NCBI RefSeq assembly: GCF_921293095.1
Contig: NC_060246.1
Coordinates: forward strand, 92,873,030 to 92,937,029
Source: Ischnura elegans
Taxonomy: Eukaryota; Arthropoda; Insecta; Odonata; Coenagrionidae
Length of the DNA: 64,000 bases
Reading direction: 5' to 3'
Position numbers and translations under genes: made by a program. The notes below the pieces were generated by a model. It saw nothing but the letters and a program-made list of their open reading frames with translations, had not been told where the DNA came from and searched no databases. Below are positions 53,510 to 64,000 of this stretch, in pieces. Each line of letters begins with the position of its first letter. The stretch's first letter is position 1.

Positions 53510-55640
53510 CTATGCCCTCACCATGCATCTGCATCCAGGTTCTACACTCATGTCCCACTTACCTAAACCGCATCCTCACCTCCCCCATCTGCTCCTGATA
53601 TTCACGCCTTAGCACCATTTCTAAAAAAATGAACCCTCAACTTCCATCTGCATTTGAGTTCCACAACCATGCTCAAAATCTCCGAACTGAATTGACACTG
53701 ATACACACATTGTACTTTTACTACATGTACTCCCAAGCCCCACATCTTCAAACTGCACCCTCAACCTCATCATGCATCTGCACTTGGGCTGCATCCACAT
53801 CGTAGCCAGGGGGGGAGGGGGATTGGGATGTTTAGCCCCCCAATATTTTTTCCATTGTCATGATTGCCTGCCATACATCCCCTTTGGAGACAACTTGCTC
53901 AAGGGCACTTATCCTTTTGACTTTCTCTTAGGCATTGAAAGTTGTGGACTGCGATCAGGGTCTCAGATCCTAAATGTTCTCAAAATCGGGTAATTTTAAC
54001 TGCTATATTAGAAGCACCCTCATTTTAGTTAGGAACGCACAAGAAAAAGTTTGTGCAAATGCGCGGCACCCCAGTAAATCAAGTTAATTCCTTTTAGACC
54101 TTATACGATCATATAAATCGAAGCATGATAAAGCACGAGCTTGACCGTATAAATACTAACAAGCTTGTTCACTATCTCGCCCTCACTTCCTTAGAAATCA
54201 CTGAAGAGAGTAAAATGATAGCAATAAATTATATAGTAAATAAACAATAATGTCACAATATTAATGAGCTTAATAATAACATTAACAAATACAACATTCT
54301 TCAATTGAATAATAAATATATATTAGTAAATATAATGGAGACAGTATTGAACATTAAACCATGAAGGTTGAACCTTCACATTACATGACCAAAGTGATTT
54401 TTTTGAACTATTATTTTGGAAAAAATCTTTTATTCTGTCAAATATGGTAAAACTCCAGTGCCCTTACGATTAAAGTTTTTTTTTCTACAAATTAGGTGAT
54501 TTTCGGAAACTTAAAGACCAAGCCATATTACATAGCTATGGCCATTTTGGTAAACACCAATGACAACTGTTAACTTCAGAATTAGGCAATAGAAATTTCA
54601 TTTCTTTATTTAATTTCAATTTTTAAGGCTTATTTTATGAAACTTATAATGTGCATAAATTGAAAATAAAAAACAAAAATTACCAGTACAGGCACCTCAC
54701 ATATCACCCAAGCACCCCTTGACACAAATTTCTGGCTGCTTTGTTGACCTACAGTTTCATCATGCTTCTGCACCCAAATTCCACACCCCAGCTCCATATC
54801 CCCAAAATGCACCATCACCCCCCATCCAGTTTCAAACCCATGCCTCACATCCTCAAACTACACTAATCATCATATATTTCCCCTGCCAGATTCTTCACCC
54901 AAACCGTATATCCCCAAACTAAGCTCTCACCCTCACCATGCATCCGCTCCCAGGTTTCACACCCATGTGCCACGTCCCCAAACTGTACCCATCTCCATTG
55001 GTGCCGACTCCATGGGGCATGAGGGGGCCCGAGCCCCCTCAATAATTCGTTATGGGTGTGAGGAAAAATGTTTAAGGCTTGTTCATTTTCCCCGGAGTGT
55101 CCAGATATCGAGATAAGAGTTCTCTGTGTTCTAATTTTGATCATATGACTCTTCTAAAATGCTTCAAAAACTTAAAACTCACTACTTAAAAAATTTCCCG
55201 GGGATAGATCCCCGGTTTGGGCCCCCCCAATATTTTTTGTAAGTCGGCGTCCCTGCCCATCTCATCAGACTTCTACATCTTGATTCCAGACTCAAATTCC
55301 GCATCTCCAAACTCCACCCTCACCTACCACCTGCATCAGTGGCAGATCCAGAGAAGTACTATAGCCCCCCTCCCCCTAGGGTATTCAAAGTACACTAGAT
55401 AAAATGGCAATTGTGCTCGGACTTCCACTACTGCTGGGAGGTTGCCCCCAGTTACCCCACCTGCCCCCACTTGTCTGTCCTGGATTTGTCTCTTTTCTGC
55501 ATCCAGCTTCCACATTCAAGCTCTATATCCTCAAACTTCATCAACATCTTCACATTCTGACATCAGATTTTGACACCCACACCTAGCTTCCCAAAGTGCA
55601 CCTTCACTAACTGTCTGCTCTCAATTTCCACGCCCACGCT
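53510..55640. repeat. Diverged C-rich minisatellite, interrupted
   Basis: Imperfect units of roughly 80-100 bp built on CACCATGCATCTGCACCCAGG, TTCCACACCCATGCCCCACA and TCCCCAAACTGCACC recur at about 53,515-53,810, 54,690-54,990 and 55,290-55,640. Two other repeat pieces (53,800-54,690 and 54,997-55,254) break the array. Lies between the convergent XPNPEP3 and HIP1 3' ends. Open frames here reflect C-rich composition. Confidence 0.7.
54997..55254. mobile_element. Palindromic G/C-run element in the minisatellite
   Basis: GGTGCCGACTCCATGGGGC at the left is loosely mirrored by AAGTCGGCGTCCCTG at the right, with CCCC/GGGG runs inside each end. Non-coding, dispersed-repeat-like; a related CCCCCCAATATTTTTT block occurs at 53,836-53,850. 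Confidence 0.4.
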
Positions 55641-57236
55641 TGAGTGTGGAACTTGACTGCCAAACTCTACCCAGTATGGAAATTTTTCTATTTCCTCTAA
55701 CTATTCCAATGCCAAGAAAATTTATTTTTTAGTATTAAGTCCTTGGTACATTCAACAGAGATTATGTTGTTACCTCTATCAAAAGAATCAAGTCCTTTAA
55801 CTAACTCCTTTTTGTGGGTCTTGCATAGGAAAGATACTATGTAATTATAGGCTGATGAATAAGTTTCAGGATTTCTTCATAAATAAATTGCCAATTTGAA
55901 AGAAGCATGAATGAAAAAGACATCAGTTACAGCATCACAAGGCATGTTTGTATTTTATGCATCTTTGTTTACAACATAGAAATTAACCTTAGGTGCTATT
56001 AAAGTTTAAACCACTTAAAATGATGGTTTAGGTATGGTAAATAATATAAATATTTCCTTACATGTGGTAACACATTGGAGCAGTTACATAATTACCAATT
56101 GAAAAAAAAAACAATCACAATGACTACCATGGAAAGTTAACAAATGCATGTAAAATGTTAAACTTGACCTCTAAAATTTGGAACAAATAACATTAGTTTA
56201 ACAAACAGCAACAAATTTCATGATTAAGAGGTCGCATTGGCTATTTTCCTAACATTATGATACCTAATGTGATATTAATGATCATTATTTAAAAAAAATA
56301 CATGTATATTACAGAAGATATCAAGATCTTTGGAATAGTAATTTTCAATCATGCAGAAAGTGGACATTCATTTTAGAGTTTTGAAGGACTACGATAGTTT
56401 CAGAATACAGGGTATAGAAAATGAAATAGCACCTCACCAGCATGAAATGGCATATTTTCTTCCATTTATCGTTCTTTCCTTCACTGAAAGGCTAGTTTTC
56501 CTTATGAAGGAGATATTCCCATCAATGAAAATTAAAATTTATTCAACTTATTACAACATCATTGGAACCACAAAATGTGCAAAAACATCATTTGCAGTTT
56601 TTACCTGTTTTAAATAACACATTCACCATGTGATAACGCATTACTCTTTCAGAAAATTTATATTAATCAATACTCTAACTTTGGTAGTAACACAAGGTGA
56701 AATTATCTATTTACATGCATTCATATTTACAGATAGAAAATTTATCATAAAATCTCCTAATTTAATAACTTAGTCTGTAGTTAGGAGGTCATAAATGCCA
56801 AACAGTTGCCTTTCACTGAAAATTCATGATATCCCAAATTACATCTGATATGATATCATCAATATATTTCATTGTTCATTTCTTAATTAATTACTCAACA
56901 TTAGTGTACATAAATTATACTTATGACAATCACTTCCCTGGAGTTAATTAGCATTCACAAAAATTTCATCATACACGAATGCTCATTCAACATGGTTTCA
57001 TTATTTTTTCATATCTGTACTTAATGCCAAAAGAGCATGAGTACCAAAATTCAACCATACCAAAACAGGCATACAAGTCAAATTAGACATGTTGAATGTC
57101 AACTCATAAAAAATTTGTACATCTAGTGGTGTACGCAAATTAAATATTTACAACTCTCCAATGTAAGACTTCTTGAGAGCAGACAAATCGGTCCATCAAC
57201 TTGGAATCATCCCTCCACAGGTGTCACATGGGAAAG
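55641..57236. other. Probable HIP1 3' UTR and downstream sequence
   Basis: AT-rich; minus-strand AATAAA hexamers exist (for example near 56,537) but none could be tied to a transcript end. An 88-codon plus-strand frame at 56,351-56,617 has no recognised homology. Confidence 0.4.
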
Positions 57237-57254
57237 TTACACATTATGAATATC
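57237..57254 (-). CDS. Hip1: HIP1 family last coding exon
   Basis: Acceptor ATCATGTTTCAG then codons DIHNV and TAA. The phase fits the preceding short exon. If that exon is skipped, phase is also kept (45 bp), so an alternative 15-residue-shorter isoform is possible. Confidence 0.55.
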   Translation of the reverse strand, partial: DIHNV

Positions 57255-60200
57255 CTGAAACATGATAATACACAAAAGGTCTTAAAATTTGAAATTTTCT
57301 TTGCGGATATAAAGGGTGTAAATGATAGTATATGTTCAAAATTTCATGTCATGTAAATAATTTGAAGTACTTACTGCTTCTAATAACTCAGATGGCTCAT
57401 CCATCAAGAAATTTAATAGCTGATGCAAGCATTAAATTAAAAGAACACATGCATAAGATCATGCTGACATGCACAAAACACTAATGATTGACAATACATC
57501 AATACACAAGCAAGAAAAACATTGCAGAAGAATTGATAAAATTAATGAAATTTTGGTGAACTAAATACAGCCCCCATACCTTTTCATCCCATCCTTCTAG
57601 CTCACCACCAAGTTGGTAATGGTGACGACGTAAGGTGGATACCTTCTCCCTTTCCTTCTGAAGCAATGACTCCAACTCAAGAACTCGTACTTGGCTTTCC
57701 ATTGCTAGCGTCTTAGCTTGATGCAAAGATAATCTAGACACATCAAAATCCTCTGAAAAAAAAAACCATGGAATAGTAAACAAACAACAGGACCATCAAA
57801 TTTTAAAATATGTGAAGACTATGCATAAAAGGAGAAAAAAAACTGGCACATTTCACGCCTTTTTCCCCTCCAATTGAACAATGAATGACCCTGATGATGG
57901 CATGAAATATCAAAAAATTTCCTGTTGGTTGGAAAACAAAAGATTGGTATATTTCTCCGTTTCTCTTCACATAGGGTTATCAGAGATTTAGATTTAAAAT
58001 GGTAGAATACATTCATTTGCTCCAAGAAAAAATAAATGTGTGCTCCTTAACCTTTAGACTGCTGGAATAGTTTTATATGTTTTGTAAGCTGACTGCAGAG
58101 AAACATTTTTAAACGTATAACAATTGCTCGACTACCTTCTTCAGTTCCCCAACACTTTTATTGCTACCTTGGTAGAGTCCAAGTGCACTTTTCCACACTG
58201 TAGGGATTACTACTTATGCTTAACTCTCCCTGACCATCCCAAAATTACAAAACGTTTTAAAAAATTCCCGCAACCTAAGGGTTAATACATTTCTGCAGCA
58301 ACTTTAAAGTAGTTTAATGCATAGTAACTATCTATCAACATCATGGCAATAAAAGTTTATGCTACCCTAGCATCAATGGCTCATTTGATAATTGAGAACC
58401 AGGGGGCAAAAATGCCATTAATAGACCCCAATCTTTTTGAGAAAAAGTAAACATAAGTATGAAATTCGAACAACTGAAGAAGAGGTTGAATTACTGACAT
58501 ATTAGGGAATCAGACACAACTTTTGACTAGAGGTCGGTCATGCCGTGAGGATTTTAAAATAGGGGAAAAAGAGTAGAAGAAACTGCTAAAGTATAATTAA
58601 GCTCTCATTTCAACCACATTTTAATGCACACTACAGTATGAGGCAACTAAGAAAAAGGCACTAAAGATTTCAATTGGAGGTCACATTTGAAATTAATTAC
58701 CATATTTCTCCGTACATATATACCTAGTCCCCCCCCTAATTTTGAGACTTCAGTTTCAGGAAATAATTTTAAAAACACGTTTGAATATAGTCCCCCCTTT
58801 ACTTTTACCATGGACATTTTTGGAAAAAAAGGGGGGACTATATTCAGACACATACGGTAGTTCCAAGAAGGTTTTCACTATTCCAAATAAAATCAAAGGA
58901 AAGAAGACTGGAACATATTGGCAATTTTCTACTATTGTGCCTAAATGAACAGCTCAGTAAAAGTTAACTATGCCTCCACCACTATCTATGAGCCATAATC
59001 ACCTGTTATCTAAGGGATTGCAATAGGAGATGCTAAAAAATATAAGGTCATCATGCGAGTCCTTAAGGTCTATGGAAATAGAAATCCTTCCCATATCTGC
59101 TCATAATCTGCACTTAATCTGAATGCATTGCTTGTTATTACCTTGCTCTGCAACTAATTGTGAACAGTCCTTCGCCGTGGCAACCACAGCACCTGTTGCT
59201 CGAGCAACAGCTTTTGAAGCATCAGATAATGCATGTAGGTTGGCACTATCTCGAGAAGCTTTCACTTTACTTGCAATTACCAGCTGAGCTGTGCTGGCTG
59301 CAATTTCTTGTGAAGCCACGACTACTTGTTCAAATTTTCCTTCACCTTGAACCGCCTTATCTGCAGCATTCCTGTGAGAAAAAAATAAAACATTACAGTA
59401 ATTCCCACATTACTTAATGCATGCACCCTGATCAAAGCAGTAACTTAGTTTTGTACAGCTAGTAGTACGCTTAACCAAATGAATTTCAACAATGAGATGA
59501 GATCATTTAGGAAAACTGCAAATAATTCAGTAACTACCCATCACTCCTATGCAATCGCTCACCAAAAGTATAAGGTTGAAAATTATAGAATGTTAAATTG
59601 ATGATGCATATTTTGTATGTATCAAATTTTAAATGATATGATGGAATACATAACATTGCATCTCAATATTATAATACTATGACATCAAAGTAAACATCTG
59701 ACGAAAGCCAGGAATCCATAGTGACTGCTTCCACAAAAAGAATTAACAAAAAATGTCTTACACAAAAAATTTTGCTCCTATTGCTACAGCTTTGGCAGCA
59801 GATATCAATCCTTCAGTCCACTGATGATTCCTCTTGTAAAACTCTTTTGCTGATGCCGTCCCCTGTAGAAAACAATTAATTCCAATGCATGACACTTAAT
59901 CAAAATAAAGCAACAGAAATAATTCTGCACAGTCCATTCCAGATATGTACTAAGGATTTCAATCAAAATATGTATGCAATGCAACCCATATTTGAAGAAA
60001 TAATCAGATGAGTCATAATGATCAGGTTCTTATAAAATAAAAAAATGTCCTTGAAGGAGAGAAAATATTACAGTAATTAATGGGTTCAACGGGCCATATG
60101 TAATATGTACTTGCATTGCAAAGCTACACACAATCATTAAGCTTGTGGAAGGTTACTCGGGATTTCCACTGGGTCAGGTTTTCCAACTCTATCTTGGCCT

Positions 60201-63200
60201 AGATGGAGTTGGAGAACCTGACCCAGTGGAAATCCCGAGTAACCTTCCACAATTCTACACACCAGGAAAGCCTGCGATCATTCTTCACTATCATTAAGAG
60301 TCGAATTAGCAATTCTCAGGCTTACCTTCCCTTGGGCAACAATTTCTGTTTGCAATAACCGTGACTTTTGCACAAGGACATGAATGGCCTTCATCAAAGC
60401 AGTGCATGAGTCCAAAATCTTGCCATTCACTTCCAGCTTAATTCCAGAATCAGCTTCACGAGATTTCCTCAACATCTCCTAGAATGTAAATAAAGAGGAG
60501 CCAATGTAAAAGATGGGCTAAAATATGGAGATGATATGTTTAACATAATATGAGCATTCAGAGATCAGTTAGTTGTTTTAAGATATTGTAGAAAAATTGA
60601 AGGTACTCAGGAAAATAATCTCAAAATAGCCTAACAATCATTTGGAATTTTGCATTCAATTTTAAAATAGCTACTAGCATATGCACTAGCATTCCCAAAA
60701 GTTGTGTGTGCACCAATGCTCCACAAACCACTGGACTGAATGGGGCAAAATTCTGGAAAAACCCTTGAGAGTTGACCCACAATTCATAAGAACTGTGGGC
60801 CTCACTGGAGGAGCTTTTACACTCTGAGAACCAACAAGTGTGGTATGTTATGGGCTAAAATATCTGTCATCAAAAAGCATAGAAGTACCCAAGTAGAAGG
60901 AATGTGGAACTGGAGAACTTAGCATCCACCTTTGCACCGATAAGAGTTTTATCTTCCTGGCTCTCAGACCCTGCAACAGCTATTTCTCTCTCACAAGGCT
61001 CTGACTTAAGTTTACCTTTACTCAGATATGATGCCACAGACTAGGTGTCAGATATCTCTAATAGGGTGGAAATCATTAAGAAATGTCAAGGAATAGTGCA
61101 ATTCGTAATCGAGTCCTGGTGAATGCAGTTCCATTTCACATTTTTGCAATTCTTGGAGGGGTGTGCGAGCTTAGATGATTTTGCACTCCGGATTGATATA
61201 TACTTTCAGTTTTTTATCATCCTGAACTTTCTTGAAAAATAAGTGAACACTCATCAGTTGTATCCTCCTAACATAACACCATTCAAATTGGTGTCATAAT
61301 TGTAATTTCCAGACATTTTTAACTAACTAATACAAAAGATAATTCCAACGACATCACCACATTAAGTACAGAGAGTAAAATCATCAGTGCTTATGCATCC
61401 ATCAAAGAATTATTGAAATTGTAACCATAAACTGAAACTTAGAGAGGTATGGAGAGCTGTCGTGCAGAATGGGAGCCAAAAAGATACAACTTTGATCTGT
61501 GCAAGTGTGGATGCAAGGTTCCCCAGCTCCATTTTCCATTTCCTTGGACACTACTATGCTTTTTGACTACAGGTATTCTAGCCCCATTGCAAATTTTCAG
61601 GGACAAAAAGCTCTACGAGCAAGAGTCATAGTAGAGTGTGCCAGCCCTCAAGAGTTTTCCAAGAATTTCTCCTTATTCATTCAACCAGTCTTCATTGGTG
61701 TACACCGATTTTTGGAAATGATAGTACATGCATTAGCTATTCCCAAATTTCAAAATATTGGACAAAAAATAATATGTACTGATGATAGTACTATGCACAT
61801 TTATTTATAATTTATACATATAATTAAAGATATTATTTAATTTTATGGAAATTGTAATTAAAATTGCTCTTACTTCAATTCTGGCAGCTGCTTCATCAAT
61901 GGCCCTGTCAATATCCGCCAACTCTTTCTCCACCTGATCTTCGTGTATTTCTACACTATTATTTGCACCAATCAGATGTGCTAATTCAACAGCCTCTTTT
62001 ATGCGCAATCTAACTGCTTCGGCCTCTTTTTCAATAGCATCCATATCAACATCTTCATTCCTACTGCTATTCCTACATCCTTCCTTCATAGTTTCTAAGA
62101 GGGTGAGACACTGGTTCGCAGCAGTCTTAGATGCTCCAGCAACGCCTGCGGACCGAATGAATATGCTTTATCACATGCTAAAAAGAAGGGGTAAGAAGGG
62201 GGAAGGTATTGTCGGATTACATTATCTAACAAATGAGGCTTCATATCATAGCTTGGGCAAAGCCTTCTGGAAGATTGAAAAAACAGCACTTGAGGAGTGC
62301 TCATTTTACGTTCTACATACATACAAGCCAGAATATTAATGACACTAGGCTCAAATGTAAAGTAAATGATTATTTTATATTGAGGTTCAAACCTGAATGC
62401 AAATAGTTTTGTACAGGCAATACCTTCACATGAAATCTACTACTAACAAGGAGACATCGCCAAAGTGATGTTCGGGATCTGGATGTGAATGTTATTTTCT
62501 AAAACTATATAGGTAAGATAGAAAAAGTGTGACAGCTTTCTTCCACATAGGCCCGGGTTCGAGAGATATTCGCATGTAAAGATTTCACGCAGCATGACAT
62601 CCCTTGAGTTAGCGCTCCCTCTCACCAATGGCCGTGGCGGTGCTGTCTAGGGCGTTATTCCCTAAACCTGTATTTGGTATCCCGGGTTCGAGTCTCAGTG
62701 TGGGCAATATTTTTTTTCTCTTCTAATTTTTGAAATCACTGTTCCATTTTATCCCCATTCTTTTTATTTAGTTACTTCGCGATTTAAAAAAATTTAATAT
62801 CAATTTATGGATTTTAAACGAAACTCCGAATTGTGCCTTACCACGCGAATTAAATAAATTTAATTCCAGACATGCAGATTTATGGACCTATAAACCACAT
62901 AAGGAACCAAATGGAGCTCTTATTACTCGCCTGTACTGGCATGGTGACATAGGTACTTCAAAGTTAAGACAACCTCTAAGCAGGTTGTGATGCAACACGT
63001 TCAACCATCAGTTTTTTAATTTTTTTCAAACATTAGGAAAATAATTTCCATATAAATAAGCACCGAAAAAATGCTCCATCAGTTCTCTCAGTAACTTCAA
63101 AGTACTTATGTCAAGAAAATTTCAGTACTCCCAGGTTTTATCGTATTTATTTTAATTTTCATTACTCCACAAGCAAGTTATTTGGATTTTTGATTTCTTC

Positions 63201-64000
63201 ACCTAAAAGGTGTCCTGAATAAATCTAAACAAGTTTAGAGTTGCAAATTATTACTTTGGATAAAAATCTAATTTCAGTTTGCTATTATGAAGGTATTTTC
63301 CTTTCTTCAAAATTAAAGTGAATGATATTATTTTGCAACAAACAATTTCTATTCATGAACCCTAGAGGGATTCTGCCTGTTGAACTACCCCAATCATAAC
63401 GATCATTTTTCAGTAGAACAGTACATACGTGGTTTCCCATCTCATCACCCATTGAAATCAATTCATATCCAAACCTCATAATTTTTGGTACGCAGCAACA
63501 GGTATAAAAGAGCATAAGAATGTACTCTTCATTCCCTTCACATTATTAGATTAAAAATAAAATTTTCACTATCCCATTACAAAATCGGAACATAAAATAT
63601 TTTATGAGGAACCATGACTGAAAAGAGCATAAGTTAAGCAACAGAAATGAATTATTTGAAGGTTTATTACAAAAAATTTTTCTCGTGACAATTCCACACA
63701 AATCCCATTGCTAATTACCCAAATAAACACAATATCTAACTTAAAATAAGAAATTGATTTACAATACCTGCATGGATTCCAAAAATGTAAATGCAATAAA
63801 CTATACTAATCATAATGAAAAATGTATCTCACTCACGTTCGCCCTGTTCAATGTTGGCTGATGAATTTGATGTAGCCTGTCCTCTGATAATAAAGTCTGC
63901 CATTAGATTGGAAAATTGTGTAGTGCATCTTAGGAATTCCCTCACAGATTTAGAAGAAGGTGTAGATTTGTCTTTGTAACATGCACTATAAGAATCAGTG
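57237..64000 (-). CDS. Hip1: Huntingtin-interacting protein 1 family (HIP1/HIP1R), C-terminal exons; 5' part off right edge
   Basis: Eight exons in transcript order: 63837-64000 (partial), 61874-62145, 60326-60478, 59762-59862, 59142-59371, 57580-57752, 57375-57419, 57237-57254. HIP1/HIP1R/Sla2 proteins bind PIP2 through an ANTH domain, clathrin light chain through a coiled coil, and F-actin through the C-terminal THATCH (I/LWEQ, talin-like) domain, linking endocytic coats to actin. Visible blocks are TTQFSNLMADFII, MLRKSREADSGIKLEVNGKI, KEFYKRNHQWTEGLISAAKA, EIAASTAQLVIASKVKASRD and MESQVRVLELESLLQKEREK, all in THATCH order. The ANTH domain and central coiled coil are not in the window. The tail ends DIHNV after two very short exons; these last two are less certain than the rest. 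Confidence 0.94.
57375..57419 (-). CDS. Hip1: HIP1 family penultimate short exon
   Basis: A 45-bp exon in phase with the one before it: LLNFLMDEPSELLEA, between acceptor GCTTGCATCAG and donor GTAAGT. Not conserved in sequence with vertebrate tails, so supported only by splice sites and frame. Confidence 0.6.
57580..57752 (-). CDS. Hip1: HIP1 family exon (C-terminal latch/dimer helix)
   Basis: Encodes EDFDVSRLSLHQAKTLAMES, QVRVLELESLLQKEREKVST and LRRHHYQLGGELEGWDEK, the conserved C-terminal helix of HIP1R. Acceptor TTTTTTTTTCAG, donor GTATGG, phase 0. Confidence 0.94.
58051..58281. mobile_element. piggyBac-type MITE relic
   Basis: TTAA at 58,047-58,050 and 58,282-58,285 with ends CCTTTAGACTGCTGG / CCCGCAACCTAAGGG, diverged but inverted. 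231 bp, in a HIP1 intron. Confidence 0.55.
58698..58859. mobile_element. Palindromic MITE, TACCGTATxT...AGTCCCCCC type
   Basis: Left TACCATATTTCTCCG ... ACCTAGTCCCCCCC and right GGGGGGACTATATTCAGACA then ACGGTA are inverted. Similar TACCGTATTT...-ended MITEs are widespread in animals. Confidence 0.6.
59142..59371 (-). CDS. Hip1: HIP1 family exon (THATCH)
   Basis: Encodes NAADKAVQGEGKFEQVVVAS, QEIAASTAQLVIASKVKASR and a helix ending AKDCSQLVAEQ. Acceptor TTCTCACAG, donor GTAATA, phase 1. Confidence 0.95.
59762..59862 (-). CDS. Hip1: HIP1 family exon (THATCH)
   Basis: Encodes GTASAKEFYKRNHQWTEGLI then SAAKAVAIGAKFFV, the W-T-E-G-L-I signature of the I/LWEQ module. Acceptor GTTTTCTACAG, donor GTAAGA, phase 2. 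Confidence 0.94.
60143..60252. repeat. Near-perfect 110-nt hairpin
   Basis: TTGTGGAAGGTTACTCGGG ... is followed by its complement ending CCTTCCACAA, giving about 50 paired bases per arm with only one or two imperfections and a TGGCCT loop. Could be a recent foldback MITE or an inverted duplication. In a HIP1 intron. Confidence 0.85.
60326..60478 (-). CDS. Hip1: HIP1 family exon (THATCH)
   Basis: 51 codons: EMLRKSREADSGIKLEVNGK, ILDSCTALMKAIHVLVQKSR, LLQTEIVAQGK. Acceptor ACATTCTAG, donor GTAAGC. Confidence 0.95.
60479..61873. other. HIP1 intron, nothing recognised
   Basis: Two overlapping plus-strand open frames of 60 and 103 codons at 61,449-61,810 have no recognised homology; no repeat boundary seen. 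Confidence 0.4.
61874..62145 (-). CDS. Hip1: HIP1 family exon (start of THATCH region)
   Basis: Encodes VAGASKTAANQCLTLLETMK and VEKELADIDRAIDEAAARIE. Acceptor GGTCCGCAG, donor GTAAGA, phase 1 in and 0 out. Confidence 0.92.
62626..62715 (+). repeat. tRNA-like SINE fragment (weak)
   Basis: GTGGCGGTGCTGTCTAGGGC recalls an A box and CCCGGGTTCGAGTCTC contains a B box (GGTTCGAGTC). The cloverleaf arms do not pair well and a T-rich stretch follows, so a tRNA-derived SINE piece is more likely than a tRNA gene. Confidence 0.35.
62716..63836. other. HIP1 intron, nothing recognised
   Basis: AT-rich intron; short open frames on both strands with no resemblance to known families. Confidence 0.4.
63837..64000 (-). 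CDS. Hip1: HIP1 family exon (partial at window edge)
   Basis: Encodes SVREFLRCTTQFSNLMADFI then IRGQATSSNSSANIEQGE; corresponds to the region just before THATCH in HIP1R. Donor GTGAGT, phase 1. The 5' boundary lies outside the window. Confidence 0.85.

Noticed and set aside
56351-56617. 88-codon frame between XPNPEP3 and HIP1
   Set aside because: No recognisable domain, AT-rich composition typical of UTR/intergenic sequence, probably antisense to the HIP1 3' UTR.
62626-62715. Functional tRNA gene
   Set aside because: B-box-like sequence is present, but the T and acceptor arms do not pair; kept only as a weak SINE fragment.
1-64000. CRISPR arrays, operons, bacterial-type systems
   Set aside because: The window is clearly eukaryotic: spliced animal genes and TE-rich introns; no regular spaced repeat arrays were seen.

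Overview
This is a eukaryotic nuclear window, most likely from an arthropod and probably an insect. It is AT-rich, its genes are split into many short exons with consensus splice sites, its introns run to several kilobases, and the space between exons is packed with DNA-transposon relics (hAT, piggyBac, Tigger/pogo, IS630/Tc1-like, Harbinger-like MITEs, foldback elements) plus two LINE fragments. The species cannot be fixed from the sequence alone.

Four conserved genes were reconstructed exon by exon, with reading phase preserved at every junction. (1) C2CD5, minus strand, start codon at 27,566-27,568, six exons (first ~319 residues) down to 9,151; it runs off the left edge. (2) Nup54, minus strand, complete, 11 coding exons from 45,459 down to 30,247 (621 residues), with an FG-repeat N-terminus, the conserved alpha/beta region and a coiled-coil tail. 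(3) XPNPEP3 (mitochondrial-type Xaa-Pro aminopeptidase 3), plus strand, complete, 9 coding exons from 45,735 to 52,944 (601 residues), with all five metal ligands. (4) HIP1/HIP1R (clathrin-coat/actin adaptor), minus strand, the last 8 coding exons from 64,000 (edge) to 57,237, covering much of the THATCH/I-LWEQ actin-binding region.

Layout: 1-9,150 is TE-rich sequence and presumably C2CD5 intron. 9,151-27,568 holds C2CD5 with a 4.1-kb hAT-like composite, a 1.9-kb long-inverted-repeat element carrying an open 151-codon transposase-like frame, a LINE fragment and a foldback-within-foldback nest. 27,569-30,246 is intergenic with two MITEs. 30,247-45,459 is Nup54, whose intron 7 holds a 4.1-kb piggyBac element itself split by a Tigger-like element. 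45,460-45,734 is a 275-bp divergent gap between the Nup54 and XPNPEP3 start codons, probably a shared promoter. 52,945-57,236 separates the convergent XPNPEP3 and HIP1 3' ends and contains a diverged C-rich minisatellite.

The four genes act in different processes (membrane trafficking/C2 domain, nuclear pore, mitochondrial peptide trimming, endocytosis) and do not form a functional cluster. Notable local events are a decayed duplicate of XPNPEP3 exon 2 lying 1,217 bp upstream inside Nup54 intron 1, two probable GC-AG introns, and a recurrent CTGAAGATG-stem-GAAAC hairpin motif in unrelated foldback elements.
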